Below are positions 1-9,093 of a DNA stretch of 64,000 nt, piece after piece. A program made the translations under genes and the position numbers. How positions within the stretch are numbered: the stretch's first letter is position 1; each line of letters opens with the position of its first letter. The stretch is from Symsagittifera roscoffensis (taxonomy: Eukaryota > Xenacoelomorpha > Acoela > Convolutidae), in contig NC_087067.1 of NCBI RefSeq assembly GCF_963678635.1, positions 57,574,388-57,638,387 of the forward strand, given 5' to 3'. Below the pieces are notes generated by a model that saw only the letters and a list, made by a program, of their open reading frames with translations, made no database searches and was not told the origin of the DNA.

Positions 1-885
1 AGCGACCAGACAATAATGCACATTGATGTGTACGCAGATTACTTGAGTGCAATAAGTCCACAGACGACTTCTAGAGCCTTGAGGGCGCTATTCACAAGAG
101 GTGGTAGCAAGTCAGTCCGTGTTGAGAATAGATACACAGAAGCTTATGGTCTGCATGAGGTGATGTTAAATATAGATGGGATAAACATCTATACGAAAAC
201 CATGATAACATGTGATGAAGATCTAGTCGGAGAGATCTACGTGGGCAAAGAAGAATTGAAAATAAGATCGATTGGACACTGTGCAATGATAGAAGAGGAT
301 ACAATGCACATAGGGACGGAGGCAGACGTATCAGCACATGTGCTCGACATAAATGGCAAAAAGACTCAGTTACGCGGGTTAATTTATACGGGAGCAGTCT
401 TGAGTGTTATACCAATCGAGACTTGGGAGCGAATGGGTTTCGACAAAGATGACTTGATAGACTCAAGAATACGGCTGTCAGCTGCAAACAAAGGGGCGCT
501 GTGGGTACTAGGCAGAACACCAATAATAGCCCTAAATCTAGGGGAACGCAATCTGTGGATGAGCTGTCCTGTGGTGGAGAACCTAGACGAGTCAGACCAG
601 TTCATTTTAGGCAGAGACCTCATCAAGAATTTCGACGTAATGATTGATCTAAACAATGCCATGTTCAGGATTCGGAACCCGGATAGGAAGTACGTAATTA
701 AACCGGTAAATCTGATAATGGCAAATGAAAATAAAGCGCCGGTATTCTTGAGTAGAAGGGTAAGGATGAAGGCAAACGAAGCGGCAATTAAAGGCTTGCG
801 GATGAAAAATTATAATGATTTAAGTGATAGCAAGCAAGTATGCAAAAAGTCCCAAATCCAAACAGTCAAAGTGCTGCTGTTTTAG
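1..885 (+). pseudogene. Retroelement aspartic protease region (pol N-terminus)
   Basis: The 289-codon frame from 16 is open to the window edge and so is probably cut on the left. A retropepsin-like core lies at about residues 100-210. It has the active-site loop in the form YTGAVLSVIP and the later FILGRDLIKNFDV stretch (the ILGRD block of retropepsins). Active proteases have D-T/S-G at the first position. Here codon 385-387 is TAT (Tyr), so the catalytic Asp is lost and this copy should be inactive. Its role would be to cleave Gag-Pol. The frame ends at TAG 883-885. RT-upstream coding continues in another frame, with a TGA at about 1005, showing further decay. Copies B and C do not include this part. 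Confidence 0.88.
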
Positions 886-1013
886 GAAGATCCTTCTCGA
901 TAACCAAGAGCGGCCTCTGCGTCAGTGCCTTGTTGAATACTCTTGACATACCCATAACAATCCAGAAGAGAAGGAAGCTGGGATATGCTTTACCCGTGAA
1001 AACTTGATATGAA

Positions 1014-2270
1014 ATGACTGAAAATGTAAAAGAGAATGAAGTACTTGAATGTCCCAATCATAGGGACAAGATTTGTATCTTGAGACGATTGAAGAAAATA
1101 AAAAGTTCATCGAGTCTTGTGAAGTCACTTAAGTCAGAGACAGATGATGGAATCTCGAGTTATTTAAATTTCCCAGAAAGACCAACACCAGAGGAAATGG
1201 AAATGGATAAACCAGTTTTACCTAAAATAGAGCACTTAAGGGGTAAGGTAACGGATGAACAGCTCGAGGCCATCAAGGACGTACTAGAGCGGAACGAGGA
1301 TCCTTTTTGGAGACATAAGGCAGACATTGGATGTTGTAATTTTGTTGAACTTGAAATAGAGCTTGAGGAGTCTGCGGTACCGCACAGGGAGGGGGCGAGG
1401 CGCATTACCCCACACAAATCGGATGCGTGTAGGAAAGAGATAGAGACAATACTAGAGTATGATATGATAGAACCATCTAAATCACCGTGGGCGTGTGGAG
1501 TAGTGATGGCCAAACAGAAAGGCGACCAATTGAGGTTTTGTTGTGACTTTCGGTGTTTGAACTCCGTCACGGTGAAGGATGCCTATCCCATACCTAGGAT
1601 TGATGAGAGCCTCTCGAAGTTAGGAGATGCAAAATTCTTTACGACTCTTGATTTAGGTTCGGCTTTCTGGCAGGTCCCACTGAGGAAACAGGACAGGGAC
1701 AAAACAGGGTTTGCCTACGAGCTGGGGCTGTTTCAATGGAAACGGACGCCGTTTGGCTTCTGCAATGCCACGGCTACATTTCAACGGTTGATTGCACATG
1801 CATTGATAGGTGTGACAAAGAATTATGGCAATTTGGTAATGTGCTACGTGGATGACGTGGTAATAGCAACGCCTACACTGGAAGATCACATCGAGCGACT
1901 GGACGAGGTGTTTGCATCCATGAAGAGGTCAGGCCTAAAGTGCAATCTATCAAACTGCGAGATACTCAAGGATTCGATAAAATACTTGGGGAGGATGGTG
2001 GACACGCACGGCATCAGACCAGATCCAAATGCAGTAGAAGCAGTTCTAACTTGGAAATCGCCAAAAACGGAACACCAGTTGATGAGCTTCCTGGGCTTTG
2101 CGAACTATTACAGGGAGTTCATCAAGGGCTACGCGGACAAAGTATACCCGATGCAACAAATAATGAGACACAAAGGCAAGAAGTTCACGTGGAACAACGC
2201 AGCTGAAGTATCATTCCAGAGAATAAAGAAAGAGTTATGCGAGGCACCGTTGCTAGGGATGCCAACCTAA
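1014..2270 (+). pseudogene. Retroelement reverse transcriptase (pol)
   Basis: The 418-codon frame contains a full Ty3/gypsy RT: the SPWACGVVMAKQK and LRFCCDFRCLN blocks, YPIPRIDESLSKLGDAKFF, the TLDLGSAFWQVPL block, the TPFGFCNATATFQ block, and an intact catalytic YVDD at 1845-1856 followed by the thumb (SFLGFANYYREFIKGYA). It would copy element RNA to cDNA in virus-like particles. The ATG at 1014 is only the first Met after an in-frame TGA; in a live element RT would be part of one Pol polyprotein. TAA at 2268-2270 separates it from RNase H, which continues in the same frame. Copy B begins inside the thumb at the equivalent of 2063. Confidence 0.97.
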
Positions 2271-2276
2271 AAAGGA

Positions 2277-2549
2277 ATGTACGTGCTAGACACGGATGCG
2301 TCGGTAGTCGCGATTCCTGGCATTCTCCATCAAGAACAGGAATGGAACGGGAAGACAGTCTTAAGACCGATAGCGTACGGGAGCAAAGTCTTGAGTGATA
2401 CGGAAATGAAGTACGGGGCGCCGAAAGCAGAGATGTTCGCGGTGGTTACCTTTGTCGAGAAATATAGAGCATACCTAGACAGTGAGCCATGCAAGCTGCG
2501 AGTCGACAACAGGGCACTCAGCTGGCTGAAGACGTACTCAATGGACTAG
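2277..2549 (+). pseudogene. Retroelement RNase H domain (pol)
   Basis: 90 codons in the RT frame, directly after the TAA. The start YVLDTDASVVAIPGILHQ is the first RNase H block (first catalytic Asp in DTDAS). RPIAYGSKVLSDTEMKYGAPKAE holds the expected Glu block, and LRVDNRALSWL holds a further Asp. It would degrade RNA in RNA:DNA hybrids during reverse transcription. TAG at 2547-2549 ends the frame, and the same frame resumes at once with SYIGRWIVRLDGY, the usual following block. The stop is therefore a nonsense mutation (CAG to TAG is plausible). The same stop is in copy B. Confidence 0.93.
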
Positions 2550-2591
2550 AGCTACATTGGGAGGTGGATAGTTCGCCTGGACGGGTACAAG

Positions 2592-3899
2592 ATGATAATT
2601 GAGCTTATAACAAGAGACAAACACCAAAATGCCGATAGCTTGAGTGAGAAGATGGAGTTCTACGAGAGACAGGAACAGAGAGAGGCGAATATGCCAGAAA
2701 TCAAAGAGGGCTTCTCCTTCATGGATAAGGAAACGTATAATAGTCTTTCAATCACGAGATGGCTCAACAAGTCAGGCAAACCGATAGAAGATCACCCCGA
2801 TTTACCTAAGGAGCCTCCAGAGAAAATAATTTTGAAGAAGACCCGAGTGATGCCGATAGGGATAACGCTCAAGTCGAAAATTGGGAGGGAAACGCTCAAG
2901 GCAAAGGGCTATGATCTCAACCAGGTAGAAACGGGAGATGCACAGATAGATGAAGACTTGATGAGATTACTCGAGAAACTGGCAGATGATGAACCCGTGA
3001 TCGACGGAAAGGGTAAGAAGGAACCGGAAGTCACAATACTGCGAAGGAATGAGACAGTTGGCGGCGAAAACTCCTTAAATGGAAGTAGTCCTGATGAGAA
3101 AGAAGTCGTGCAGTCACTGGTTGACAAAATCCCTGATGACATACTGGAGAGGACTCGGGCTAGGAAAAAGAAAGTGGCGTTTATGGAGGAAGCTGAACAC
3201 CTTAGACTAGGTCAAGAGTCCGGGGAGTGGTCCACGTCTACAGAGGAAGAAGATGCTGGAGAAGAAAAATTGTCCGGGGAGTGTGAAGGATGGGATGAAG
3301 ATTCAGAAAAGAGCAGCGATGATCAAAATAGTCTATGCATGATACTGGCGGAAGAGAAGATCAGACACCGCGACAGGGAGCTACAGACGGAGCCCTCCTC
3401 AGGAACGTACAACTTGGGCCAAAGTGGAGGAGGTGAAGAACTTGGGAAAATTGCGGTATCGAGGAAACCGTTTAAGGAACTATCATGCAACTCGAATGTC
3501 AGAACAAATCTGGTGCCAGAAGACGATAGGAAGATCATGAAGAGGATGGTATGCGTAAAACTGAAGGATGACATCCACAACCCTGGCGAAATGAATGGTC
3601 AGATAATGGCACTAAAAGAGCATGCTAAGGCGCGATATAGGCTGTCGGATCTAATAAGGGCCCAAAAGAATGACAAGATGACAAGTAACCTCTCCAAATG
3701 GATCCGGACGGGGTCCAAAGAGAAGAGGGACCTCGAGGAAGGCAGCTACAAGATTTTGAGCCAGTTCTATAAAGAAAGAAAAGATTTACTTTATCACACA
3801 GCTGATAGGGTGGTAGCGTGCAAGAGAAAAGATGAGGAGAAGATATTACACAAGCATAACCTCATCATATTGCCACAGTTGTATCAGACCGAAGTGTAA
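2592..3899 (+). pseudogene. Pol connector between RNase H and integrase
   Basis: 435 codons in the same frame as RT and RNase H. The first residues include HQNADSLSEK, the gypsy HxNADxLS block that closes RNase H. The rest is a very charged linker with long acidic stretches (about residues 205-250) and no domain I recognise. The last part, from about residue 375, resembles the start of the integrase N-terminal region. A connector of about 350 residues is unusually long for a gypsy pol. It ends with TAA 3897-3899, and the frame continues after it. Copy B holds an identical frame at 15307-16614. Confidence 0.82.
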
Positions 3900-3917
3900 T
3901 TCAGATCGCACGATCAA

Positions 3918-4103
3918 ATGGGGCACCAGGAGATAGACAAGGTGCAACAGAGAATACTTCACAGGTTTGATTGGCCAGGATTAAGGAAAGCTTGTGAGAG
4001 ATGGCTAAAGGCATGCCTGGCATGCCTGCAAGTGAAAGACCCAAGGAAGATGAAGTCCCCACTCAAGTTGAGAGCTCGGAATTCAACGAAGTTGTGCGAA
4101 TAG
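3918..4103 (+). pseudogene. Integrase N-terminal zinc-binding (HHCC-like) domain
   Basis: The 61-codon frame has GHQEIDKVQQRIL, WPGLRKACERWLKACLACLQVK, the H-x-C-x2-C part of a gypsy integrase zinc finger. It is in the same frame as the preceding connector, separated only by the TAA at 3897. At about 4080 one base appears to be missing: the following integrase core is in the next frame and overlaps the end of this one. The domain normally helps integrase multimerise and bind cDNA ends. Confidence 0.85.
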
Positions 4104-4440
4104 ACCACTAAAAGATCTGTATGACAGAGTCGGGACATAACCAGATACTGGTCATAATAGATCACTTCACAAAGCTGGCAGAAGCGGTGCCGTGTCAGAC
4201 AGCCTCGGCAGAAGAGACTTGTGACCACCTGATCACACATTGGATAACACGGTATGGTTGACCCATGACATTTCAGTCGGACAAGGGCAAAGCCTTCGTG
4301 GGGGACCTGACGAAAGAATTGATGAAGAGGTCGCATATAGCTCAAGCGCACTCAACGACCTACCATCCCCAGACGAACGGGTTAGTGGAGAGGCAGATTA
4401 GAACGTTGGTGACTATGCTGAGGTTATACTGATCAAGGTA
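4091..4440 (+). pseudogene. Integrase catalytic core (DDE), multiply interrupted
   Basis: Read in the frame starting GTT at 4091, this holds VVRIDH (first Asp 4103-4105), VIIDHFTKLAEAVPCQ, FQSDKGKAFVG (second Asp 4280-4282) and HPQTNGLVERQI (catalytic Glu 4388-4390). The DDE triad is therefore present. The frame is broken by TAA at 4109, TGA near 4259, TGA near 4430 and TAA near 4439, each at a position where integrases keep an ordinary residue. The stops make it non-functional. Its role in a live element is strand transfer of cDNA into host DNA. Because of the stops the core has no long open frame of its own. Confidence 0.9.
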
Positions 4441-4441
4441 A

Positions 4442-4801
4442 ATGACAGATTGTGATAAATATCTGCCGCAGGTGGTAGGGGCGTTTAAAAGTACGCAACA
4501 CTCAACAACAGGAATCATTCCCTTCATGACGTTGACGGGCAAGGAAAGAGCATTGCCTCTAACATTCTTTTACCCGGAAAACGAAGGGAAAAAGACGTCG
4601 CCTCAAGTTTATGTGAAAGAAGCGATCAGGAGACATCAGGAAATAAACGAGCTATGCAGGATTAACACTGCGCAAGCACAAATGATACAGCGCAAGAAAT
4701 ACGATGAAAAGATACTGCAAGCGAAACCATATGCAGTGGGCCAGTACGTGTGGGTCTTTCAGAATGTAATACCTCCCAAGGGGACAAAGAAACTACTTTA
4801 G
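4442..4801 (+). pseudogene. Integrase C-terminal half
   Basis: 119 codons in the frame of the DDE core. It contains YLPQVVGAFKSTQHSTTGIIPF (the block after the catalytic core; the STQHSTTG motif is typical of gypsy integrases), then a helical stretch, then QYVWVFQNVIPPKG, the start of the GPY/F module. TAG 4799-4801 interrupts before KWRGPYMITEV, which continues in the next feature. Confidence 0.9.
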
Positions 4802-4819
4802 AAATGGAGAGGACCGTAC

Positions 4820-5683
4820 ATGATAACGGAAGTACACCAAAAAGGACGGTTCTACCGTTTGAGTACTGGGCGAGCAGCACATTATGAAAATCTGACGCCT
4901 CATGTACCATCCCCAGAAGACTGGTGCGTACCGCAGAACTTGGAGGGACTCAAGTACCTACTGGTGGAGCCAGCGTGTGAGGTGAACGAAAAAGGCACCA
5001 AAGAGAAAAACGATGGCAACGAGGGCTTGAGTTTGGACAATAACGAAAAAATAGAAGCGGATTCAGAGGCGGAATCCTTTGTAGAAGAAGACTCGAATGA
5101 TCTGGAGCAGGACGAAGTGCCAAAGTGGACGGAACTAGACTTGCCAACAACAGCAGAAACCAGGAGTGGTAATCGTAAACGGACAGGCATGAGATACAAT
5201 AGGTACGGGGATGACTTCTTGATTGACAAGATACGGCCTGATGAATTGGGTGACGAGTTACTGAGTGTGGGCGAATTGGTGGCAGACGATGAATGGCAAA
5301 TCATCAACGACAGCGAACACTACTCCAATGAAGACTACTCCACACCAGAACAAGAAACAGATCTGGAGCACAGCGAGATAGAGAGGAGGGAGAACACAAA
5401 CTTGAGAATACTAGAGTGGATGCGTGATGTCAAGAGCAAAGGAGATGAAGGGCAAAGCATCCAGCAGGTCAACGTGTCAGCAGAACAACACGTGAAAACG
5501 GAAGATCCCCTCCTCGGTTGGACGGCAAACGACAGACCGCTCGAAATACTACCAGATAAATTAGACCCAGCATCATCGACGGGGACGTCGATAAATATTT
5601 TTGACCGGGGAGTGGGGGTAGGACTTTGCCCACACCAAAAATTTGATGACAAAGAAGCTCAAGGAAGTGAGGGAAACAAGTGA
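4820..5683 (+). pseudogene. Pol C-terminal tail (GPY/F module end plus acidic tail)
   Basis: 287 codons in the integrase frame. The beginning (MITEVHQKGRFYRLS, AAHYENLTPH) is the end of the integrase GPY/F-like module. The following ~220 residues are strongly acidic and unordered-looking, with no domain I recognise. Repeated E/D-rich stretches are seen at about residues 70-100 and 150-190. The next ORF overlaps its end in another frame. Copy B is the same; copy C begins within this segment. Confidence 0.75.
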
Positions 5684-6171
5684 GCTGGAACTGGATTAGG
5701 AGGAGGCTGAGCCTACCATAGGAACGAGTTTCAAGACAAAATTCGAAATTCCGAATGAATACTCAGAGAACATCATGATTACGGACAGCGACTTCATCCT
5801 GTCAGACAGGATCAGCGCGATTTGCAAAACAGCGGACATGAAATTCAGATCAAAACTAGAAGCCGACTTCAGGAGGGAGTATCAGAACGTGGAGTTCCTA
5901 TTCAGGCAGAGACCGGGGTTGGGAGGAATGGCTCCGTTTCCCCCATCAGTCTCACGAGTTCTCGATAGACCCTGAGCAAGTGATGCTGGCACTAACAAGA
6001 ATACGAGACTTCAGGATCGAAAGAAGAATAATGGATGTCTCAATGCCGGTCTATGACCCAAACAGGGGCAAGTTGAGCCCAAGGGAACTATATGCTATCC
6101 TACAGGTGGTCTTCGCAGAAACGGAGATAATGGTACACCTACACAAGAAATACTACTTGAGTATCGCCTGA
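5646..6171 (+). pseudogene. Small post-pol ORF of the retroelement, function unknown
   Basis: An ATG at 5646 opens a frame that overlaps the end of pol by about 38 bases. It is interrupted by TAG near 5697, reopens (66 codons from 5775 with ITDSDFILSDRISAICK) and, after a one-base shift near 5935, continues as 63 codons ending at 6171 (LALTRIRDFRIERRIMDV). I recognise no domain. The pieces read as one roughly 175-residue charged, mostly helical protein. In copy C a 20-base deletion with TGA microhomology scrambles its end. Confidence 0.5.
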
Positions 6172-6485
6172 GCTACGGGTGAACAACGGAGGTATTGAGT
6201 TGGGGGTACATGGGGAGCTCGGGTAAGGGTACATGGGGATCTCGGAGCAGGTACAGGGATTTTGACGTAATTGGCATGACAATTATAGTTTAAAGAGTGA
6301 CGGTGCTAAGACATTAAATGAACCTGCATGCTCTTAAAAAACTTCCATTTTACTTAATTATTTAAGTAAAACGGATGGAGGGATGAGGTTTTAACTACAA
6401 AAATGGGGGGAGGGTTAAGGTTAGAAACATAACATCTTATTCTAAAAAGTGGATTTTACTTTCAGATTGGTTTGAATAAATCAAG
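6172..6485 (+). other. Non-coding junction between pol block and downstream ORF block
   Basis: AT-rich spacer with no ORF. It holds a GTACATGGGG direct repeat (two copies, 6206-6240), a near-palindrome TTTTACTTAATTATTTAAGTAAAA at about 6350-6372 (given here only as a stem of TTACTTAA with TTAAGTAA), a G-rich polypurine run AATGGGGGGAGGG near 6403-6415, and a splice-acceptor-like TTTTACTTTCAG at about 6454-6465. Such signals would fit a spliced subgenomic mRNA for the downstream ORFs or an internal polypurine tract. This is inference. Confidence 0.4.
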
Positions 6486-6582
6486 TTGACGACCCAGACA
6501 CACCCATTGGAAAGAGAAGAGAAGGTATTGAACAAGTTCACGATCAGAAACATTCGCAAGAGATCTTTCTCACGTACTCAAA

Positions 6583-6704
6583 TTGGTACGGTAATACACA
6601 AGTTGGTTGGTACGGTAATACACAAGTTGGTTGGTACGGTAATATACAAGTTGGTTGGTACGGTAATACACAAGTTGGTTGGTACGGTAATACACAAGTT
6701 GGTT
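6583..6704 (+). repeat. 24-bp minisatellite, five units
   Basis: Five tandem copies of a 24-base unit beginning TTGGTACGGTAATACACAAG. The third unit has one change (ATATAC). The unit length is a multiple of three, so the open frame around it (6486-6776) encodes an 8-residue repeat GTVIHKLV. All three element copies have the same five units and the same variant unit. Confidence 0.97.
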
Positions 6705-6736
6705 AGTGCGCGAGATCATTTAGAGATCGTAAAAAG

Positions 6737-7129
6737 ATGGCAGATCAATTTTGGAAGTCCATGCCTGCGGCGCTAAAGTGGCCTACGCTCGATAAAATGT
6801 ACAGACGCTTGAGGGACCTGGATTACACCCAAGTGGATGAGAGGATGGCAGTGATGTTGAACGCCATCCTCCAATTAGAAGAGCAAGGTGAATGCAGGCA
6901 GTCTGCGACAGAAGTTGTTTTGATGGTCGGCTACACCACAGAAGGCATATTCAATCAAGAGCAGACCAGGTGACTGTCCTGGAATGTGGATGGAGGGGTG
7001 AGAGGAATTGACTTGGCAAGGAGTCCTGGCTTGAGCAACAACACTGAGTACGGCGCGGGGGAATTCCCATTACCGACCAGACCATCGGCAAGATCTGCGG
7101 GCCAATCCACAAGCAAACACCTTCTATGA
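6737..7129 (+). pseudogene. N-terminal ORF of the downstream block, unknown function
   Basis: ATG at 6737 sits in a good eukaryotic start context (AAAAAGATGG). The 78-codon frame MADQFWKSMPAALKWPTLD... is helical and ends at TGA 6971. The same frame continues open for about 50 more codons to a TGA at 7127-7129. The next ORF starts at 7126, so stop and start overlap as ATGA. I do not recognise the protein; its place ahead of a coiled coil suggests a structural (Gag- or ORF1-like) role, which is inference. Confidence 0.55.
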
Positions 7130-7539
7130 CGCGAGCACAGCAAACGGAGAAGGCGTATCCTGACCTCAGTAATCTGAAAAGGGAACTTGAGAGGGCGAAA
7201 AGGGAGAAGAACAAAGCGAATCTTGACCGGGATAGCGCGAAACTCGAGAGGAATCAAGCAAATCTGGAGAGAGACCAGGCGATCATTGAGAGGGACCAAG
7301 CGCGGCGTGACCTCTATATGTTGAAGGCCGAGTACCAGCAAGAACAAAGGGTGCGAGAGAACGTGGCGAATTGCGAGCAGTTGAAGTCGGAGCTTGAGAA
7401 GATCCAGCGGCGACAACGAGAGGTCGACAGGCGGAAGGAAAAGGGGACCAGGTTTATGGAGCGAGCTGCTGCAGGCTCAAGGCCGGAGTTACGCATGGAG
7501 GTGGATGAGGCTTCCAGGTCAAAGAACTATTTGATTTAG
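7126..7539 (+). CDS. Coiled-coil protein of the retroelement
   Basis: 137 codons starting MTRAQQTEKAYPDL. Residues about 20-115 form a strongly charged coiled coil built on an imprecise repeat of the type NLERDQA / IERDQARRDL / NLDRDSAKLER (about 7-residue spacing). It has no membrane segment or zinc finger. Coiled coils at this position are typical of nucleic-acid-binding ORF1 or Gag-like proteins that form multimers. Just before the stop (TAG 7537-7539) a neighbouring frame (E-L-F-D-L-D) opens and leads without stops into the SGNH-like region, so this was probably the N-terminal part of one longer protein. The frame is identical in all three copies. Confidence 0.7.
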   Translation: MTRAQQTEKAYPDLSNLKRELERAKREKNKANLDRDSAKLERNQANLERDQAIIERDQARRDLYMLKAEYQQEQRVRENVANCEQLKSELEKIQRRQREVDRRKEKGTRFMERAAAGSRPELRMEVDEASRSKNYLI

Positions 7540-7616
7540 ACCGCGCGGCTCAAGAGCACATAAACGAGGGACTGGAGGTATGGATACCAACCGAATTAAC
7601 GTCCTCCCTGCGTGGT

Positions 7617-8737
7617 TTGGAGACGCAACCGATACGCCCATTAATGGACGTGGCACTGCCGGGGTATACCCCGAGCTCAACCCCGAGCAGCAGTCAGGTG
7701 AGCGGGAGCTCGTCGCGTCTTAAGGAATTGAATGGGAGACTACAGCTGAGAAGTCGTGAGAGTCCAGCCAGAGTGGAGTTACCCCCGACTTGGAGGGAGC
7801 AACCGGTGAGGAGTGTGGTCGCAAGCTATAAGAAGAACACGGAGGGCAGATACCACAGGCACAACCGCATGGATTGGAACGCGGCGCAACGGGCGAGAAG
7901 GGATTGTTTTCATGACGCGGCTTGGGTGGAATACTATACACAGCCACGGATACCGGAAGGTGCGGTTCACCTGATTGTAGGGGAGAGCCTCGTACGGGTG
8001 CTGACCAGGATCCAGTCGCACTGGCAGACTGGAGTCTTGAGTTTCTCTGGAGCCGCAACGACGCAGATGTTGGCATCACTCGAGATGCTAGGGATGGCAA
8101 AATGTACACGGCGACTCTAATGATGGGGACATGTGACGTGTCCAGAGGTGAGTCGAGGCTACATGATAAAATGAGCTGCATCCTCGAGGAGTTGCGGATC
8201 CAAATGGATCCCGCCATACTCACAGTTTGTATCATTCCTTATAACATGAAGGCCGACCAACATGCGATGGAGATGAATGCGAAAGTGCGGAACCTGAATG
8301 AGATAATCAGGCAAATACATCAAAGGAGTGTCCTTCCCATCGGATTGCTGGACGTAGCCGAGCAAATGGAGCGATCCTTCCCAGAAGATGCATCCTCAGA
8401 CGGAATCCATTTCGACAGACCTAGCGGTGTGGAATGATTGAACGACGTTTTCCAGAGGCACATAAGTGCGCTGGAGGCAGACCTGCTTGAGACGGCCCAA
8501 TTCACATTCGGTCCACCCCCAGATCCCCCTTTCCTTGCCACAAGAAACCTGTCCAGTCGCCTGGGAGCAAGGGTCGACACAAGAGACGGCTCGAGGAGCA
8601 GCCGGACTAAATTACAGGGTTCCACGCCGATGGAGGCCGAGGAAGCAGAATCATCAACGCCCCAAAGTTCAGTGGTGTCCTCAGTGGTAGTGGTAGAAAG
8701 CATGAGAGTGGAGAGACGCGATATCTTGAGAAGGTAA
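7617..8737 (+). pseudogene. SGNH/GDSL-hydrolase-like domain protein of the retroelement
   Basis: Three open pieces make one protein. The first (7617-8120) has a Ser/Pro-rich linker, then AVHLIVGESLVRVL, which fits SGNH block I (GDS with E for D; Ser codon 7986-7988), and SFSGAATTQML (block II-like Gly). After a one-base shift in an A run near 8098, the second (to 8437) has LMMGTCDVSRG (block III-like, Cys for Asn) and SSDGIHFDRPSG, a good block V with Asp 8399-8401 and His 8408-8410. TGA 8435-8437 (Trp codon expected) splits off the last 100 codons. SGNH hydrolases are esterases or lipases; activity here is unproven. Copy A lacks 12 bases (four codons, K-V-M-R) near 8157 that copies B and C keep. 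Confidence 0.72.
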
Positions 8738-8742
8738 AAGAG

Positions 8743-9093
8743 TTGGACCTGGAGGATCTGGAGTGTAGACAAGAGTTGGCGGAAGCTCTGGGCCTCAAGC
8801 ACGTGTCACACGAGGATTTGAGCAGACACCAATGCGTGGACTGGTTAAAGGCCCACGAAACGCAATTCTCAAGAACAAGAATGATGGATACGGCTGATCT
8901 GACTGGGATTCCCATGAGATCAGTCATGGGACCGATCAACTACAGACCTCTCAAGTTGCTCTGGAGTCCGGGACTCACCCCCCAAGCACCAAACAAGTTT
9001 TGCCAAAATCAGTTTGGCAACTCCCGCGCAGTTGGGGGTAGTAGACAAGCTACTGGACCCAAGAGAGATGGAACTACCAGATGCCGCTTATGA
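8743..9093 (+). pseudogene. Linker ORF between SGNH-like region and 667-codon ORF
   Basis: Open frame with KELDLEDLECRQELAEALGL, HEDLSRHQCVDWLKAHE and TADLTGIPMRSVMGPINYRP up to about 8985. Beyond a C6 run (8986-8991) the sense of the text appears to move by one base into the frame of the following ORF, and the remaining codons of this frame are probably shadow. It probably joined the two SGNH-like parts in one polyprotein. No domain is recognised. The shift is the same in copies B and C. Confidence 0.5.

Noticed and set aside
1014-5683. Alternative genetic code (stops read as Gln or Trp)
   Set aside because: Host exons (PPP6C, ACOX, HEAT-like) use normal stops, all three stop codons are involved, and frameshifts are present too.
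6583-6704. CRISPR-like array
   Set aside because: Units are contiguous with no spacers, and the context is a eukaryotic retroelement.
7126-7539. Myosin or kinesin-like host coiled-coil gene
   Set aside because: It is repeated only as part of the retroelement copies, has no introns, and its neighbours are element ORFs.
8090-8110. Programmed -1 frameshift site in the SGNH-like ORF
   Set aside because: GCAAAATG is not a standard X-XXY-YYZ slippery site. A one-base loss in the A run explains it more simply.
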